Origin: Armatimonadaceae bacterium
Lineage (GTDB): Bacteria > Armatimonadota > Armatimonadia > Armatimonadales > Armatimonadaceae
Length of the DNA: 32,882 nt
Assembly (NCBI GenBank): GCA_030447685.1
Contig: JAUJOK010000002.1
Location: 41,270 to 74,151, forward strand
Direction: 5' to 3'
Shown: positions 7,848-16,074 of the stretch, piece by piece
Layout: every line of letters begins with the position of its first letter
How positions within the stretch are numbered: the first letter of the stretch is position 1
Notes under the pieces: generated by a model
Told to the model about the DNA's origin: nothing
Seen by the model: the letters and a program-made list of their open reading frames with translations, nothing else
Database searches by the model: none
Position numbers and translations under genes: made by a program

Positions 7848-8999
7848 TTAGGTGGCGCTAGAACAGTAGCTCGGACGGTGGGATGCGAATAGATGGATGA
7901 TATTGTTCAGAAAACCATCAATGCCAAGCGGGAATCCAAAGCTATTGAGTTCAAGGAATCCTTCGACGTTACTTCGCCAGGAGAATGGTGCGAGGTCATA
8001 AAAGACATTATTGCCATTGCTAACTCCGGCGGCGGCACAATCGTCTTCGGGCTTGGCAACAACGGGGAACCGTCGGGTAGCGATGTATCGGCCATCATAT
8101 CCCTCGATCCCGCCGACATAACAAATAAGATTCAGAAGTATACAGGGTACGAATTCTCGTATTTTGATCTGCACGAACATCATAAGGCCGGCCATAATAT
8201 AGCAGTTCTTACTATAGAGGGTCTACCTACACCAGTAGTTTTTATAAAGCCAGGAACATATGATATTGGAGGTGGAAAGCAACGTTCAGCTTTCAGCACA
8301 GGTACAGTCTATTTTAGGCATGGAGCGAAGAGCGAACCGGGCAATACTGAAGATATTCGAAAAATAGTAGAGAAGCAGATTGACCTTATGCGTAAGGAAT
8401 GGATACGCGGGGTCAAGAGAGTTGTTGAAGCGCCGAGAGGTTCACGATTACTGGTCGTTCCTCAAGATGTTTATGAATCTACTTCGGATAAAGCTACTCC
8501 GATCAGGATTGTAGATGACCCGAAGGCTCCGGCATTCCGCAAGGTCGATACAGACACAACTTACCCATACCGCCAAAAAGAGGCTCTTCAGGCAATAAAC
8601 GATAGATTGGGAGGAGCAGCAATTCTGAGTACGTATGATCTTCTCTGCCTTCGCCGTTTGCATAATTTGGAAAACAATACGAGATTTTGTTACAAACCGA
8701 AATTTTCGGGTCTGCAGTACAGCGAGGCTTTGGTTGAGTGGATTGTCGAGCAACAATTAAAAGATCCCCATTTTATCGAGCACTGCCGAACTCAGTGCTA
8801 CGATAAGCGGTATGAGTTAGGCTTGGTAGGAAAACACAAACCAAAGGAAAAGTAGTTCCCGAAACATCAGGACAGTGTGGCTGTGACCGGGCCACCTAAC
8901 AACCGCTTGCACCGGACGCGAGAGTAGCTTTTCTGTCTCGGGCTTTGCCAAAGGCTTTGATATTGCCGCGTCCTCTTCTCGCGCCGGTGAAGCGAAGCG
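7848..8999 (+). mobile_element. Candidate integron gene cassette (single gene)
   Basis: The insert starts with TTAGGTGGC just after a G, the form of a recombined GTTRRRY core site. It carries one gene in plus orientation and ends in an attC-like folded site. The first ten bases of the boundary, GTTAGGTGGC (7847-7856), are the exact reverse complement of GCCACCTAAC (8891-8900) at the start of the attC-like site. This match is expected because a cassette's 5' end and its attC are joined in the circular form. Base composition is visibly less GC-rich than the neighbours. No integrase gene is present in the window, so this would be a solitary or integrase-less element. Confidence 0.6.
7893..8855 (+). 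CDS. AlbA_2 / Schlafen-type domain protein
   Basis: The N-terminal half of this 320-residue protein is an AlbA_2 (Schlafen AAA_4-like) domain. Visible marks are ESKAIEFKESFDVTSPGEWC, DIIAIANSGGGTIVFGLGNN with the conserved GGG, and a later GTVYFRHGAKSEPGN strand where the family has its YxRxG-like motif. The remainder includes a helical C-terminal region with RQKEALQAINDRLGG and YDLLCLRRLHNLENN, possibly a winged-helix or DNA-contacting part. Family members are regulators, nucleic-acid binders or defence proteins, and no specific role is assignable. It is the sole gene of the cassette, starts 45 bases inside the left boundary, and has no strong ribosome site (GGTGGG about ten bases upstream). 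Its codon use is more AT-rich than its neighbours, which indicates transfer. Confidence 0.85.
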   Translation: MDDIVQKTINAKRESKAIEFKESFDVTSPGEWCEVIKDIIAIANSGGGTIVFGLGNNGEPSGSDVSAIISLDPADITNKIQKYTGYEFSYFDLHEHHKAGHNIAVLTIEGLPTPVVFIKPGTYDIGGGKQRSAFSTGTVYFRHGAKSEPGNTEDIRKIVEKQIDLMRKEWIRGVKRVVEAPRGSRLLVVPQDVYESTSDKATPIRIVDDPKAPAFRKVDTDTTYPYRQKEALQAINDRLGGAAILSTYDLLCLRRLHNLENNTRFCYKPKFSGLQYSEALVEWIVEQQLKDPHFIEHCRTQCYDKRYELGLVGKHKPKEK

Positions 9000-9006
9000 T
9001 TAGGCC
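8891..9006 (+). other. attC-like recombination site
   Basis: CCTAAC at 8895-8900 and GTTAGGC at 8999-9005 correspond to R'' and R' core sites. Between them the arms pair imperfectly: CGCTT-G-CACCGG-A-CGCGAGA on the left against the reverse complement CGCTT-CACCGG-CGCGAGA of the right arm. This leaves two one-base bulges (a G and an A) and a short unpaired segment next to the core (AAC against GCTT). Bulged bases plus an unpaired central spacer are the structural hallmarks of integron attC sites. Total length, about 115 bases, is within the usual attC range. Confidence 0.65.
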
Positions 9007-9056
9007 GCACCTGTGGAACCCGTGATGTTTAGATAGGTTGATGCCACAATAAAGCT

Positions 9057-10370
9057 ATGCCGATAGACCCCAGCGTTATCGCCGCCCTGACCGTCGGCGT
9101 CGAGCGCGACCCGGACAACAGCGCGCTGCGCCTGCATCTGGCGCAGCTTCTTCTCCAGGCGGGGCAGCCCGCCGACGCCCTGAGCCACTGCGCCCGTATT
9201 CTGGTGCAGCAGCCGGACAACCGCGACGCCCTGCATCTGGCGGCGGAAAGCGCGCAAGCCGCCGGAGACATCGCGCGAGCCGTAGGCTACCGGCGGCTGT
9301 ACGACGCCCTCGGCGGCGGCGGCGACAACTCGCAGCCAGTCGAAGAAGCGCCCAGGCCACCAGCCGACCTGTCCCTGCCCCCGTTCCCGGAGCTGGCGGG
9401 CGATTTTTCTTTGAACGACGCGCCGCCTCCCCCCGACGAATCCGACCGGGTACGCATCGGGCGTGGGCGCGGCGGCGCAGAAGGCGACACCGCCTGGGAA
9501 ACCGAGGAGCCGAAAGTCACTCTGGCTGATGTCGCGGGCATGGACGAGGCCAAGCGGCGGCTGAATGTCGCGTTTCTGGCCCCGATGAAGAACCCCGACA
9601 TGAGGAAGCTGTACGGCAAGTCACTGCGCGGCGGCCTGCTGCTGTACGGCCCGCCCGGCTGCGGCAAGACCTTTATCGCGCGGGCCACGGCGGGCGAACT
9701 GGGGGCGCGCTTTGTTTCCATCGGTTTGTCGGACGTTCTGGATATGTGGCTCGGCCAGAGCGAGCGCAACCTGCACGAGATATTCGAAACCGCCCGCCGC
9801 AACCGTCCCTGTGTCCTGTTCTTCGATGAGATAGACGCGCTGGGGCGCAAGCGCAGTTTAATGCGCGAATCGGCGGGGCGCGATGTAGTCAATCAGCTTC
9901 TGGCGGAACTGGACAGCCTGGGCGGCAGCAACGAGGGCGTCTTCGTGCTGGCCGCCACCAACCATCCCTGGGACGTGGACACGGCTTTGCGCCGCCCCGG
10001 TCGTCTCGATAGAACGCTGCTGATACTGCCCCCGGACATTCCCGCCCGCGCCGCCATCCTGCGCTACCATGCCCAGGATCGCCCCATTGAGAACGTCGAT
10101 TTTATGGCCCTCGCCGCGAAAACCGGCGGCTTTTCCGGCGCGGATTTGGCTCATCTGGTGGAATCCGCCGCCGAACTGGCGATGGAAGAATCGATTGCCC
10201 GTGGCAGCGCGCGGCCCATACGCCTGCCCGACTTCCAGCGCGCCCTGAAAGAAATAAAGCCCAGCACTCGCCCCTGGTTCGACACCGCCCGCAACTACGC
10301 CCTGTTCGCCAACGAAGGCGGCGTCTACGATGATCTGCTCACCTACCTTCGCAACCAGCGCCTGCTATGA
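9057..10370 (+). CDS. AAA+ ATPase with N-terminal TPR region
   Basis: Residues about 1-90 form TPR-like helices (LHLAQLLLQAGQPADALSHC, LHLAAESAQAAGDIARAVGY), followed by a Pro/acidic linker. A classical AAA module then runs from about 155 to 430. LADVAGMDEAKRRL opens it, Walker A is GPPGCGKT at 198-205, Walker B is VLFFDEIDALG, and RRPGRLD carries the arginine finger. The pore-loop segment is DVLDMWLGQSERN. The module resembles the Cdc48/Vps4/FtsH type, but there is no protease domain or membrane helix. TPR plus AAA recalls EccA of type VII secretion only in general layout. Its stop overlaps the next gene (ATGA), a TPR protein, so the pair probably works together. Substrate unknown. Confidence 0.9.
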   Translation: MPIDPSVIAALTVGVERDPDNSALRLHLAQLLLQAGQPADALSHCARILVQQPDNRDALHLAAESAQAAGDIARAVGYRRLYDALGGGGDNSQPVEEAPRPPADLSLPPFPELAGDFSLNDAPPPPDESDRVRIGRGRGGAEGDTAWETEEPKVTLADVAGMDEAKRRLNVAFLAPMKNPDMRKLYGKSLRGGLLLYGPPGCGKTFIARATAGELGARFVSIGLSDVLDMWLGQSERNLHEIFETARRNRPCVLFFDEIDALGRKRSLMRESAGRDVVNQLLAELDSLGGSNEGVFVLAATNHPWDVDTALRRPGRLDRTLLILPPDIPARAAILRYHAQDRPIENVDFMALAAKTGGFSGADLAHLVESAAELAMEESIARGSARPIRLPDFQRALKEIKPSTRPWFDTARNYALFANEGGVYDDLLTYLRNQRLL

Positions 10371-11358
10371 GCGTCATAGAGGATGTGGAAAAGTTCGCAG
10401 AGCAAGCACGCGCACTGATTTCGGTCGGCAAATACCGGGAGGCGCTCCCGCTTCTATTCAAAGCCCTGGAATGCGCCCCAAAAAATCCGCGTCTCCTTTG
10501 CTTGATCACGCAGGCTTTTGATTCTCTGGACGAGTGGGACGAAGCGGAAAAGTACGCAGACGAGGCCATTGCCGCCGCACCCGACGAGGAATGGGGGCAC
10601 CGTCTTCGCGGTCTGGCTCTCCGGGCAAAGGGAGATCATATCAGCGCACTTGCGGCGATGCAGGAGGCGCTTCGCCTGGCCCCACGGGAAAAGTTCGTTC
10701 TGAACACACTTGTTCAGGCGTATCTCTCGGTGGATGATACGGAACAGGCACACCGGGCAGCCGAATCCCTTATCGCGACTGCCCCCGATTGGGCCGATTC
10801 TTATATAGCGATGGCTTTGGTCGCAATGGAGGAAGGGGACTGGGAGGAAGCGGAACAGCATTGCCGAAAAGCCTTGTCCCTCGCCCCTTTGTCTTATCTG
10901 GCAATGAACAACCTGGGGCTGACCCTTCGCCATCAGGCCCGCATCGAGGACGCCATAGACTGTTTTCATCAAGCAGTAAAGCTTGACCCGGAAAACGCTG
11001 TGGCGCGTGACAATTTAAAGGATGCCGTTACCAGCTATCTGGAATCGGAGCCGCTCCCGGAGCCGGAAATAGACCTTCCGACGCCGATTCTCTGGATGTT
11101 GGCTTTGGGTGCAGCAATAATCTTCGGGATGTTTTTTGGCGGCGCACGCACAATCGGTGGCCTTTATCTGTGGGGATATATGATTCCCTCGCTTGCTTTA
11201 ATGGCCTTGCTCTGATCGGTGTCGGCTATTATATCTGGGCGTACCGCCGCCGCAGTCGGCATAAGAGCCTGCCTCCTTCAGTTCTCGAATACATCAAGGC
11301 GGAGCAGAAGCGGAAATGGCTTCGTTTCGTCCCGTTCTCCTCGCGCCTTTCCCATTGA
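10367..11358 (+). CDS. TPR protein with C-terminal membrane helices, frameshifted
   Basis: The first 220 residues or so are tandem TPRs (for example YREALPLLFKALECAPKNPR, DWEEAEQHCRKALSLAPLSY, RIEDAIDCFHQAVKLDPENA). A hydrophobic region follows, PILWMLALGAAIIFGMFFGG, then GGLYLWGYMIPSLALMALL, where the frame stops at 11215. The -1 frame continues without a break as LALIGVGYYIWAYRRRSRHK and stops at 11358, seven bases before the next gene. Adding one base near 11207 makes a second complete membrane helix with a basic tail, so I annotate through to 11358. It is probably anchored by two helices with the TPRs in the cytosol. It overlaps the AAA gene by four bases and likely serves as its adaptor. 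Confidence 0.75.
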
Positions 11359-11365
11359 GCAACAC

Positions 11366-12619
11366 ATGGATAATCACCTCGAACGTGGTCGGCTTCTCCT
11401 TCAGCAGTCACGGCCTGAGCTGGCGGCCCGCGAGCTGCGGCAGGAATTAACGAATAACCCGGATGACCCGCTGGCACACGCACTTCTCGCGCTCTGCCTG
11501 ACACAGCAGAAGCAGCACGCGGAGGCGACCGACGAGGCGCGGCGCGCGGTGCATCTGGCCCCGGATTTCCCCTTCGCCCATTTCGTGCTGGGGGCGGTAC
11601 TGGAAGACCAGGACCGGCTGACCGAGGCGGAAGCGGCGGTTAATGAAGCAATCGCCCTCGAACCGGAGGAGGCCGACTATTTCGCCCTGCTGGGCAGTAT
11701 CCGCTTGCAGCGCCGTCAGTGGAACGCGGCACTTGCCGCCGCCGACGCGGGTCTGACCGTCGAGCCGGAGCATATCGACGCCGCCAATGTGCGTGCGATG
11801 GCGCTGCAAAAGCTGGGACGGCGGCAGGAGGCGGGAACGGCGCTGCAGTCCACCTTGGCCCGCGACCCGGATAACGCGGCGACGCACGCCAATCAGGGCT
11901 GGGCGCTGCTGGAGGCGGGTAAGCAGGAGCAGGCGATGGAGCACTTCCGCGAGGCGCTGCGGCTCGATCCGAATCTGGATTGGGCGCGGCAGGGGGTGCT
12001 GGAGGCGCTCAGGGCGCGCTATGTCGTGTACCGCGTGATGCTCGGCTACTTTTTCTGGATGTCGCGGCTCAGCGATCAGGCGCGCTGGGGCGTTATCTTC
12101 GGCGGCCTGTTTGTGTCCCGCGCGCTGCGAAGCGCGGCGCGGCAGAACCCGGAGCTTGGCCCGTTTCTGTATCCGCTGATCGGCCTGTACTTTCTTTTCG
12201 TTTTTCTGACCTGGACGGCGGAGCCGCTGTTCAACCTGCTGCTGCGTCTCAACCCACTCGGGCGTCTGGCGCTGTCGCGGGATCAGATCGTCGGCTCGAA
12301 TTGGGTGGGGGCGAGCCTGCTGGGAGCGTTCACAGCGGGCGGCATCTATCTGCTGACGCGGGCGGATACCGCTCTGTTCGCCGCCGCCGTGTTCGCGCTG
12401 CTCGTCATCCCCATCGCCGGGGCTTTCGGCAGTGAATCCGCGCGGGGACGCAAGGCGCTCAGCGTTTACGCCGTCTGTCTCGCCGTGCTGGGTTTTGGGG
12501 GGCTGGCGGCGATGGCGCTGGGCGGCGAAATCACGGGAATCATTCTGCTTATCCTCTTCGTCCTGGGAGCGCTTTTCTTTCCGCTCGTCGCCAACGCCTT
12601 CGCTCTGCGCCGCTCATGA
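11366..12619 (+). CDS. TPR protein with C-terminal polytopic membrane domain
   Basis: The ATG at 11366 is preferred because the preceding gene, once its frameshift is repaired, ends at 11358. The upstream extension reads as the wrong frame of that gene. Residues about 1-215 are TPRs (MDNHLERGRLLLQQSRPELA, ALALCLTQ-type helices, and WALLEAGKQEQAMEHFREAL). Residues about 220-415 hold around five membrane segments, including YPLIGLYFLFVFLTW, VGASLLGAFTAGGIYLLTRA, FAAAVFALLVIPIAGAFG, VCLAVLGFGGLAAMALGG and IILLILFVLGALFFPLV. No family is recognised. It is third in an operon with the AAA ATPase. Its last codons overlap the stop of the converging epimerase gene. Confidence 0.85.
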   Translation: MDNHLERGRLLLQQSRPELAARELRQELTNNPDDPLAHALLALCLTQQKQHAEATDEARRAVHLAPDFPFAHFVLGAVLEDQDRLTEAEAAVNEAIALEPEEADYFALLGSIRLQRRQWNAALAAADAGLTVEPEHIDAANVRAMALQKLGRRQEAGTALQSTLARDPDNAATHANQGWALLEAGKQEQAMEHFREALRLDPNLDWARQGVLEALRARYVVYRVMLGYFFWMSRLSDQARWGVIFGGLFVSRALRSAARQNPELGPFLYPLIGLYFLFVFLTWTAEPLFNLLLRLNPLGRLALSRDQIVGSNWVGASLLGAFTAGGIYLLTRADTALFAAAVFALLVIPIAGAFGSESARGRKALSVYAVCLAVLGFGGLAAMALGGEITGIILLILFVLGALFFPLVANAFALRRS

Positions 12620-13522
12620 CCCCAGGCGATACTGGGGCGCGTAACCGAAGGCGCAGCGGGCGCGCTCGATAGACAGCAGCGGCGCGCGGCCTTCCAGCGG
12701 CTCGGTCAGGGTTTCCAGCAGATCCGGGCGGAAACGGCCAAGCAAGTCGCGGGTCGGTTCCGGGCAGCGGGTGTCGGCGGCGCTGAGCGTGTAGACGCCG
12801 TGCGCAGGCAGGCCGGGTGCTTCCAGAGCCTGCCGCAGTCCACGCGCGATGTCGGCCACATGCACCCACTGGTACAGATCGTCTGACCAGCGCGTGGTCG
12901 GCTCCAGACCTTTTTTCTGCTTATCCTCGTACTGATCGTTCGTCCACACACCCGCGAAGCGAAACGCCGCCGTGGTCATACCGTAGGCGCGGGTGAACGC
13001 GGCGCAGGTCCCTTCGTTCACCCACTTGCTCAGGCTGTAGGGGTCTTCGGGAACCGGCGCGAAAGTTTCATCCAGCGGCAGGCTCGAATACACGACCGGT
13101 TTGCCGCTCAGACGCCAGTAAAAGGTGCCGAAGGCATTGATGCTCGACGCGCACAGGAACCGCTGCACGCCCGCCTGCCGCGCCGCATCCAGTACCACAA
13201 ACGTGCCCAGCGCATTGGCCTCAAAGGTTTCTACCCCACGCTCCGGCACGCCGCTGACGGCGGCGGCCAGATGCACCACGGCGTCCACGCCTTCCATAGC
13301 CTGCCGCACTGCTTCCGGGTCGGTTATCTCCGCCTGCACGAAGGGCCAGTTTGTCTCTAAAGGAACCTTCGCCCGCTCCGCCGATCCCGGCTGGAACACC
13401 GTCGCCTGCTCCGGCGGCGTCCGGTCCAGCAGGCGCAGTTCGTGGCGGGTGCCGGAAGCTTCCAGTTCCGTTGTCAGCGCGCGGGCCACAAAGCCGCACG
13501 CGCCGGTTATCAGTATCTTCAT
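12614..13522 (-). CDS. NAD-dependent epimerase/dehydratase (extended SDR)
   Basis: This is a Rossmann-fold sugar-nucleotide or related oxidoreductase of 302 residues, starting MKILITGACGFVARALTTEL at 13522. The glycine motif is TGACGFVA, with Ala in place of the usual third Gly. The VDAVVHLAAAVSG strand, FLCASSINAFG and the catalytic YSLSK (Y-x-x-x-K) are all present, so it should be active. The C-terminal half, which selects substrate, gives no clear specificity; uronate-dehydrogenase-like or NDP-sugar epimerase are alternatives. The gene starts eight bases after the stop of the medium-chain dehydrogenase upstream, so the two form an operon. Convergent with the TPR gene, sharing TCATGA at the stops. 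Confidence 0.9.
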   Translation of the reverse strand: MKILITGACGFVARALTTELEASGTRHELRLLDRTPPEQATVFQPGSAERAKVPLETNWPFVQAEITDPEAVRQAMEGVDAVVHLAAAVSGVPERGVETFEANALGTFVVLDAARQAGVQRFLCASSINAFGTFYWRLSGKPVVYSSLPLDETFAPVPEDPYSLSKWVNEGTCAAFTRAYGMTTAAFRFAGVWTNDQYEDKQKKGLEPTTRWSDDLYQWVHVADIARGLRQALEAPGLPAHGVYTLSAADTRCPEPTRDLLGRFRPDLLETLTEPLEGRAPLLSIERARCAFGYAPQYRLGS

Positions 13523-13530
13523 GGCTGCTG

Positions 13531-14491
13531 CTATTCTGTCCAATCCAGGGTGATGCCCAGAAACGGCGCGCTTTTTTCGCCGATCATCCGGTACATTTCG
13601 GGAGCCTGGGAGTAGGGGACGTGATGGGTGACGAGGGGGCGCAGGCGCATCTGGCCGGACGCGAGCAGCGCCAGGGTGGCCTCCATGCGCGTGCGGTTCC
13701 AGCCGGAAACAAAGTAAGCGGTCAGTTCCCGCTGCTGGAGCAGGGCCATATCCGCCCAGGACGTGCCCGGCGTAAAGCCGCAGTAGACGATCTGCCCGCG
13801 CCCATGTTCCAGCAGCGGCACGTATTCGCGCTGCGACGCCTCGGTCTGCACGGAATCGAGCACCGCCGTAACCGGCTCACCCTGCGTCTGCGCCCGCACC
13901 GCCTCAGCCACATTCCCCGCATGGCTGTTGGCAGTGCCCGTCAGCCCCGTTTGCCGCGCCCGGTCAAGCCGCTCCTGCCGGTGCCCGACCAAGATCACCC
14001 GCGCGCCCCGCGCCCGTGCCGCCTGCGCCGCGCACTGCCCGATAATGCCGTCGCCGTAAAGAAACACGGCTCGCGGCGTTGTAACCGACCTGGGCGACCA
14101 CCGCGCCGGACGCATCCACCGGATCGATACCCTCGGGCAGACGAAACAACTGATCCGCCGCCGTATTCGCGCGGGCGGCATGCGCGCCCCAGAACGGCTT
14201 TACCTCGCCGTCCCAGCGCCCGGTAGTCGCCATGACCCGCTCACCGACCTGCCACCCCGTTACCTGCGGCCCCAGCGCCTCGATCACGCCGACTCGCTGA
14301 TACCCCGGCACGCACGGGAAAAGCGTCTTGCTCCAGGTGAACAGATCACGCAGCGCCCAGCCCTCCGTCCCCGCGCTGATGGTAGACCGCTCCGTCCGCA
14401 GGCAAACCTCGCCCGCAGCGGGTTCCGGCATTTCGATGCGTCGCACCGTCACCGTGTCCGGCTTCTCGAAAACAACCGCCTCCGTCTGCAT
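13531..14491 (-). CDS. Medium-chain alcohol dehydrogenase-like protein, frameshifted
   Basis: The N-terminal GroES-like half (MQTEAVVFEKPDTVTVRRIE, RTERSTISAGTEGWALRDLF, CVPGYQRVGVIEALG) runs to GAVVAQVGYNAASR. The Rossmann half resumes in another frame at AVFLYGDGIIGQCAAQAARA and runs to the stop at 13531. The break is near 14070. The usual linker of several residues between NAASR and the next strand seems missing, so there is probably a short deletion as well as a frame change. The STISAGTEGW segment resembles zinc-independent members that act on sugars or L-threonine-like alcohols. Catalytic zinc Cys and structural Cys residues are not evident. Co-transcribed with the epimerase downstream. 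Confidence 0.75.
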
Positions 14492-14497
14492 GGGAGC

Positions 14498-14503
14498 ATT
14501 CTA
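14498..14503 (-). promoter_or_regulatory. -10 box for a leaderless dehydrogenase transcript
   Basis: TAGAAT on the minus strand is separated by exactly six bases from the ATG at 14491, the same geometry as at the mazEF-like pair. No convincing -35 is seen (TTAACC would need a 20-bp spacer). Confidence 0.4.
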
Positions 14504-14525
14504 CCCCGGACGCGCTGTCGCCCGG

Positions 14526-15989
14526 TTAACGATGACTGCCGATAGGCATCAGGTCATCATCCGGTGGGGTGCTGTCATGGGCGCGGGCAAGGGGAGCGTT
14601 CGCGCTTGCTGCCGGAGCAGGACTGTTGTGGAAACCGCTGCCACCCACGGGGCGCAGGTCGTCGTCTTCCGGTACAGGCGGCGCGCTTGCAACCGGGGCA
14701 CTGCTCGGCGTGGGCGCACTGCTGTCTATTACGGGCGCGAACGGAGCAGCGGGAGCGGGCGCTGCATTACCGGCGGAGAAGACGAGGGCAGGGGGCGCAG
14801 CGGCAACGCCGAGGCGCTGGAGCGCGGCGCGTGCCTGGTCGCAAAGCGAGCCGTTGGGGAAGCGGCGCAGCATCTCCGTGTAGAACGCCGCCGCCTGTTT
14901 CGTGTCCGGGCTGGTCTGCTCGGTCAGGCGGGCCGCGCGGTACAGCGCCGTTTCCGAATCGGGCGCGTTCGGGTCGATTTCGTAGACGCGGCGGTACAGC
15001 AGCGTCGCCATATCATACGAGCCATCGGTTTCCAGGCGCGAGCCGAGGCGCAGATAAAAGACGAGCGGGAGCGGGGCGCTGTCCGAGGGCAGCCCCAGCA
15101 CCAGCCGCGCGAGCGAGTCCGGATTTGCTTGCTCGATCAACACGCGGCTATGCCGGTTCAGGGTCGCCAGGCACCGTTCGTGGTCCGCCCCGACATTGTT
15201 CCGCAGCGCCTTGTGGCAGTAGGCCATTATCAGCGGGGCATTGTCATTCGGATGCTCCATCAGCGATTCCAGCTCGTGATAGGCCAGCAGCGAATAATCC
15301 CCGCGCGCATCGGAGCGCACCGCCTGCGCCTCGGAATAGTATTCGCTGTCGCGCTTGGCGCGCAGCGCCAGCACGCCCGCAAAGCCCAGCGCGAAGCCGC
15401 CCAGATGGGCAAAGTGGGCGACGCCGCCGCTCAGGCCCAGACCGCGTGTAAAAAGCCCTTGCAGCAGATCAAGGCCGATATACATCAGGATGACCCACTG
15501 CGCCTGCCACTCGATAACGCCCTGATGCCAGCGGTTCAGCACGAAGATACAGATAGTCGAGAAGGGGAACATATACAGGTATGCCCCCGCAAGGCCCATG
15601 ATCGCTCCGGACGCGCCCAGCCCGAATTGCTTGGGAGCAAGGACGCCGCTGACGACATCGTGGAGCAGGCTGCCCGCGAACCCGGCCAGCAGATACAGAG
15701 CCGCAAACTTGAGCGGGCGCAGCCGCCCCTCCACCGCCGCGCCGAATATCCACAAAAACAGCATGTTGCCCAGCAGATGCATCGGGTCGCCGTGCAGGAA
15801 CATCGCCGAGACCAGCCGGGGGAAGGTAAACGTATTATGGGAAACCGCGTAGCTTTCCACCACCGAATCGCGAATCGAAAGAAAGAATTCGCTGGTAAGA
15901 GCGTAGATCAGCGTGTTGAGAACAATCAGGCAGACGGTGACGTACGGAAAGCTTTCCGGCGGGTTCTTGGCGCGGTAGGGGACGAACAT
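14526..15989 (-). CDS. Rhomboid-family intramembrane serine protease with TPR-like C-terminus
   Basis: Residues 1-210 form a six- or seven-helix rhomboid domain. The N-terminal helix is followed by an H-x(4)-H-x(3)-N segment (HGDPMHLLGNMLFLWIFG). The catalytic Ser lies in GASGAIMG (Ser about 127) and its partner His in AHFAHLGGFALG (about 195), so the protease should be active. From about 210 a cytosolic region carries TPR-like helices (SYDMATLLYRRVYEIDPNAP, TKQAAAFYTEMLRRFPNG). A Pro/Ala-rich low-complexity tail ends the protein. The start at 15989 has a good AAGGAGAT ribosome site. Rhomboids cleave membrane substrates; the target here is unknown. Confidence 0.93.
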   Translation of the reverse strand: MFVPYRAKNPPESFPYVTVCLIVLNTLIYALTSEFFLSIRDSVVESYAVSHNTFTFPRLVSAMFLHGDPMHLLGNMLFLWIFGAAVEGRLRPLKFAALYLLAGFAGSLLHDVVSGVLAPKQFGLGASGAIMGLAGAYLYMFPFSTICIFVLNRWHQGVIEWQAQWVILMYIGLDLLQGLFTRGLGLSGGVAHFAHLGGFALGFAGVLALRAKRDSEYYSEAQAVRSDARGDYSLLAYHELESLMEHPNDNAPLIMAYCHKALRNNVGADHERCLATLNRHSRVLIEQANPDSLARLVLGLPSDSAPLPLVFYLRLGSRLETDGSYDMATLLYRRVYEIDPNAPDSETALYRAARLTEQTSPDTKQAAAFYTEMLRRFPNGSLCDQARAALQRLGVAAAPPALVFSAGNAAPAPAAPFAPVIDSSAPTPSSAPVASAPPVPEDDDLRPVGGSGFHNSPAPAASANAPLARAHDSTPPDDDLMPIGSHR

Positions 15990-16074
15990 CCGAGGATCTC
16001 CTTACAACAGCAAGCTTGTAGCTGTCAGTAGATTATAAGGGATAAACGGCGGATTCAGTCGTAAACCAGCGCGG

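Noticed and set aside
14328..16031. 567-codon plus-strand frame
   Set aside because: It is antisense to the rhomboid protease, which has catalytic motifs and a good ribosome site. The antisense product is Arg/Gln-rich with no domain, a typical GC-rich shadow.
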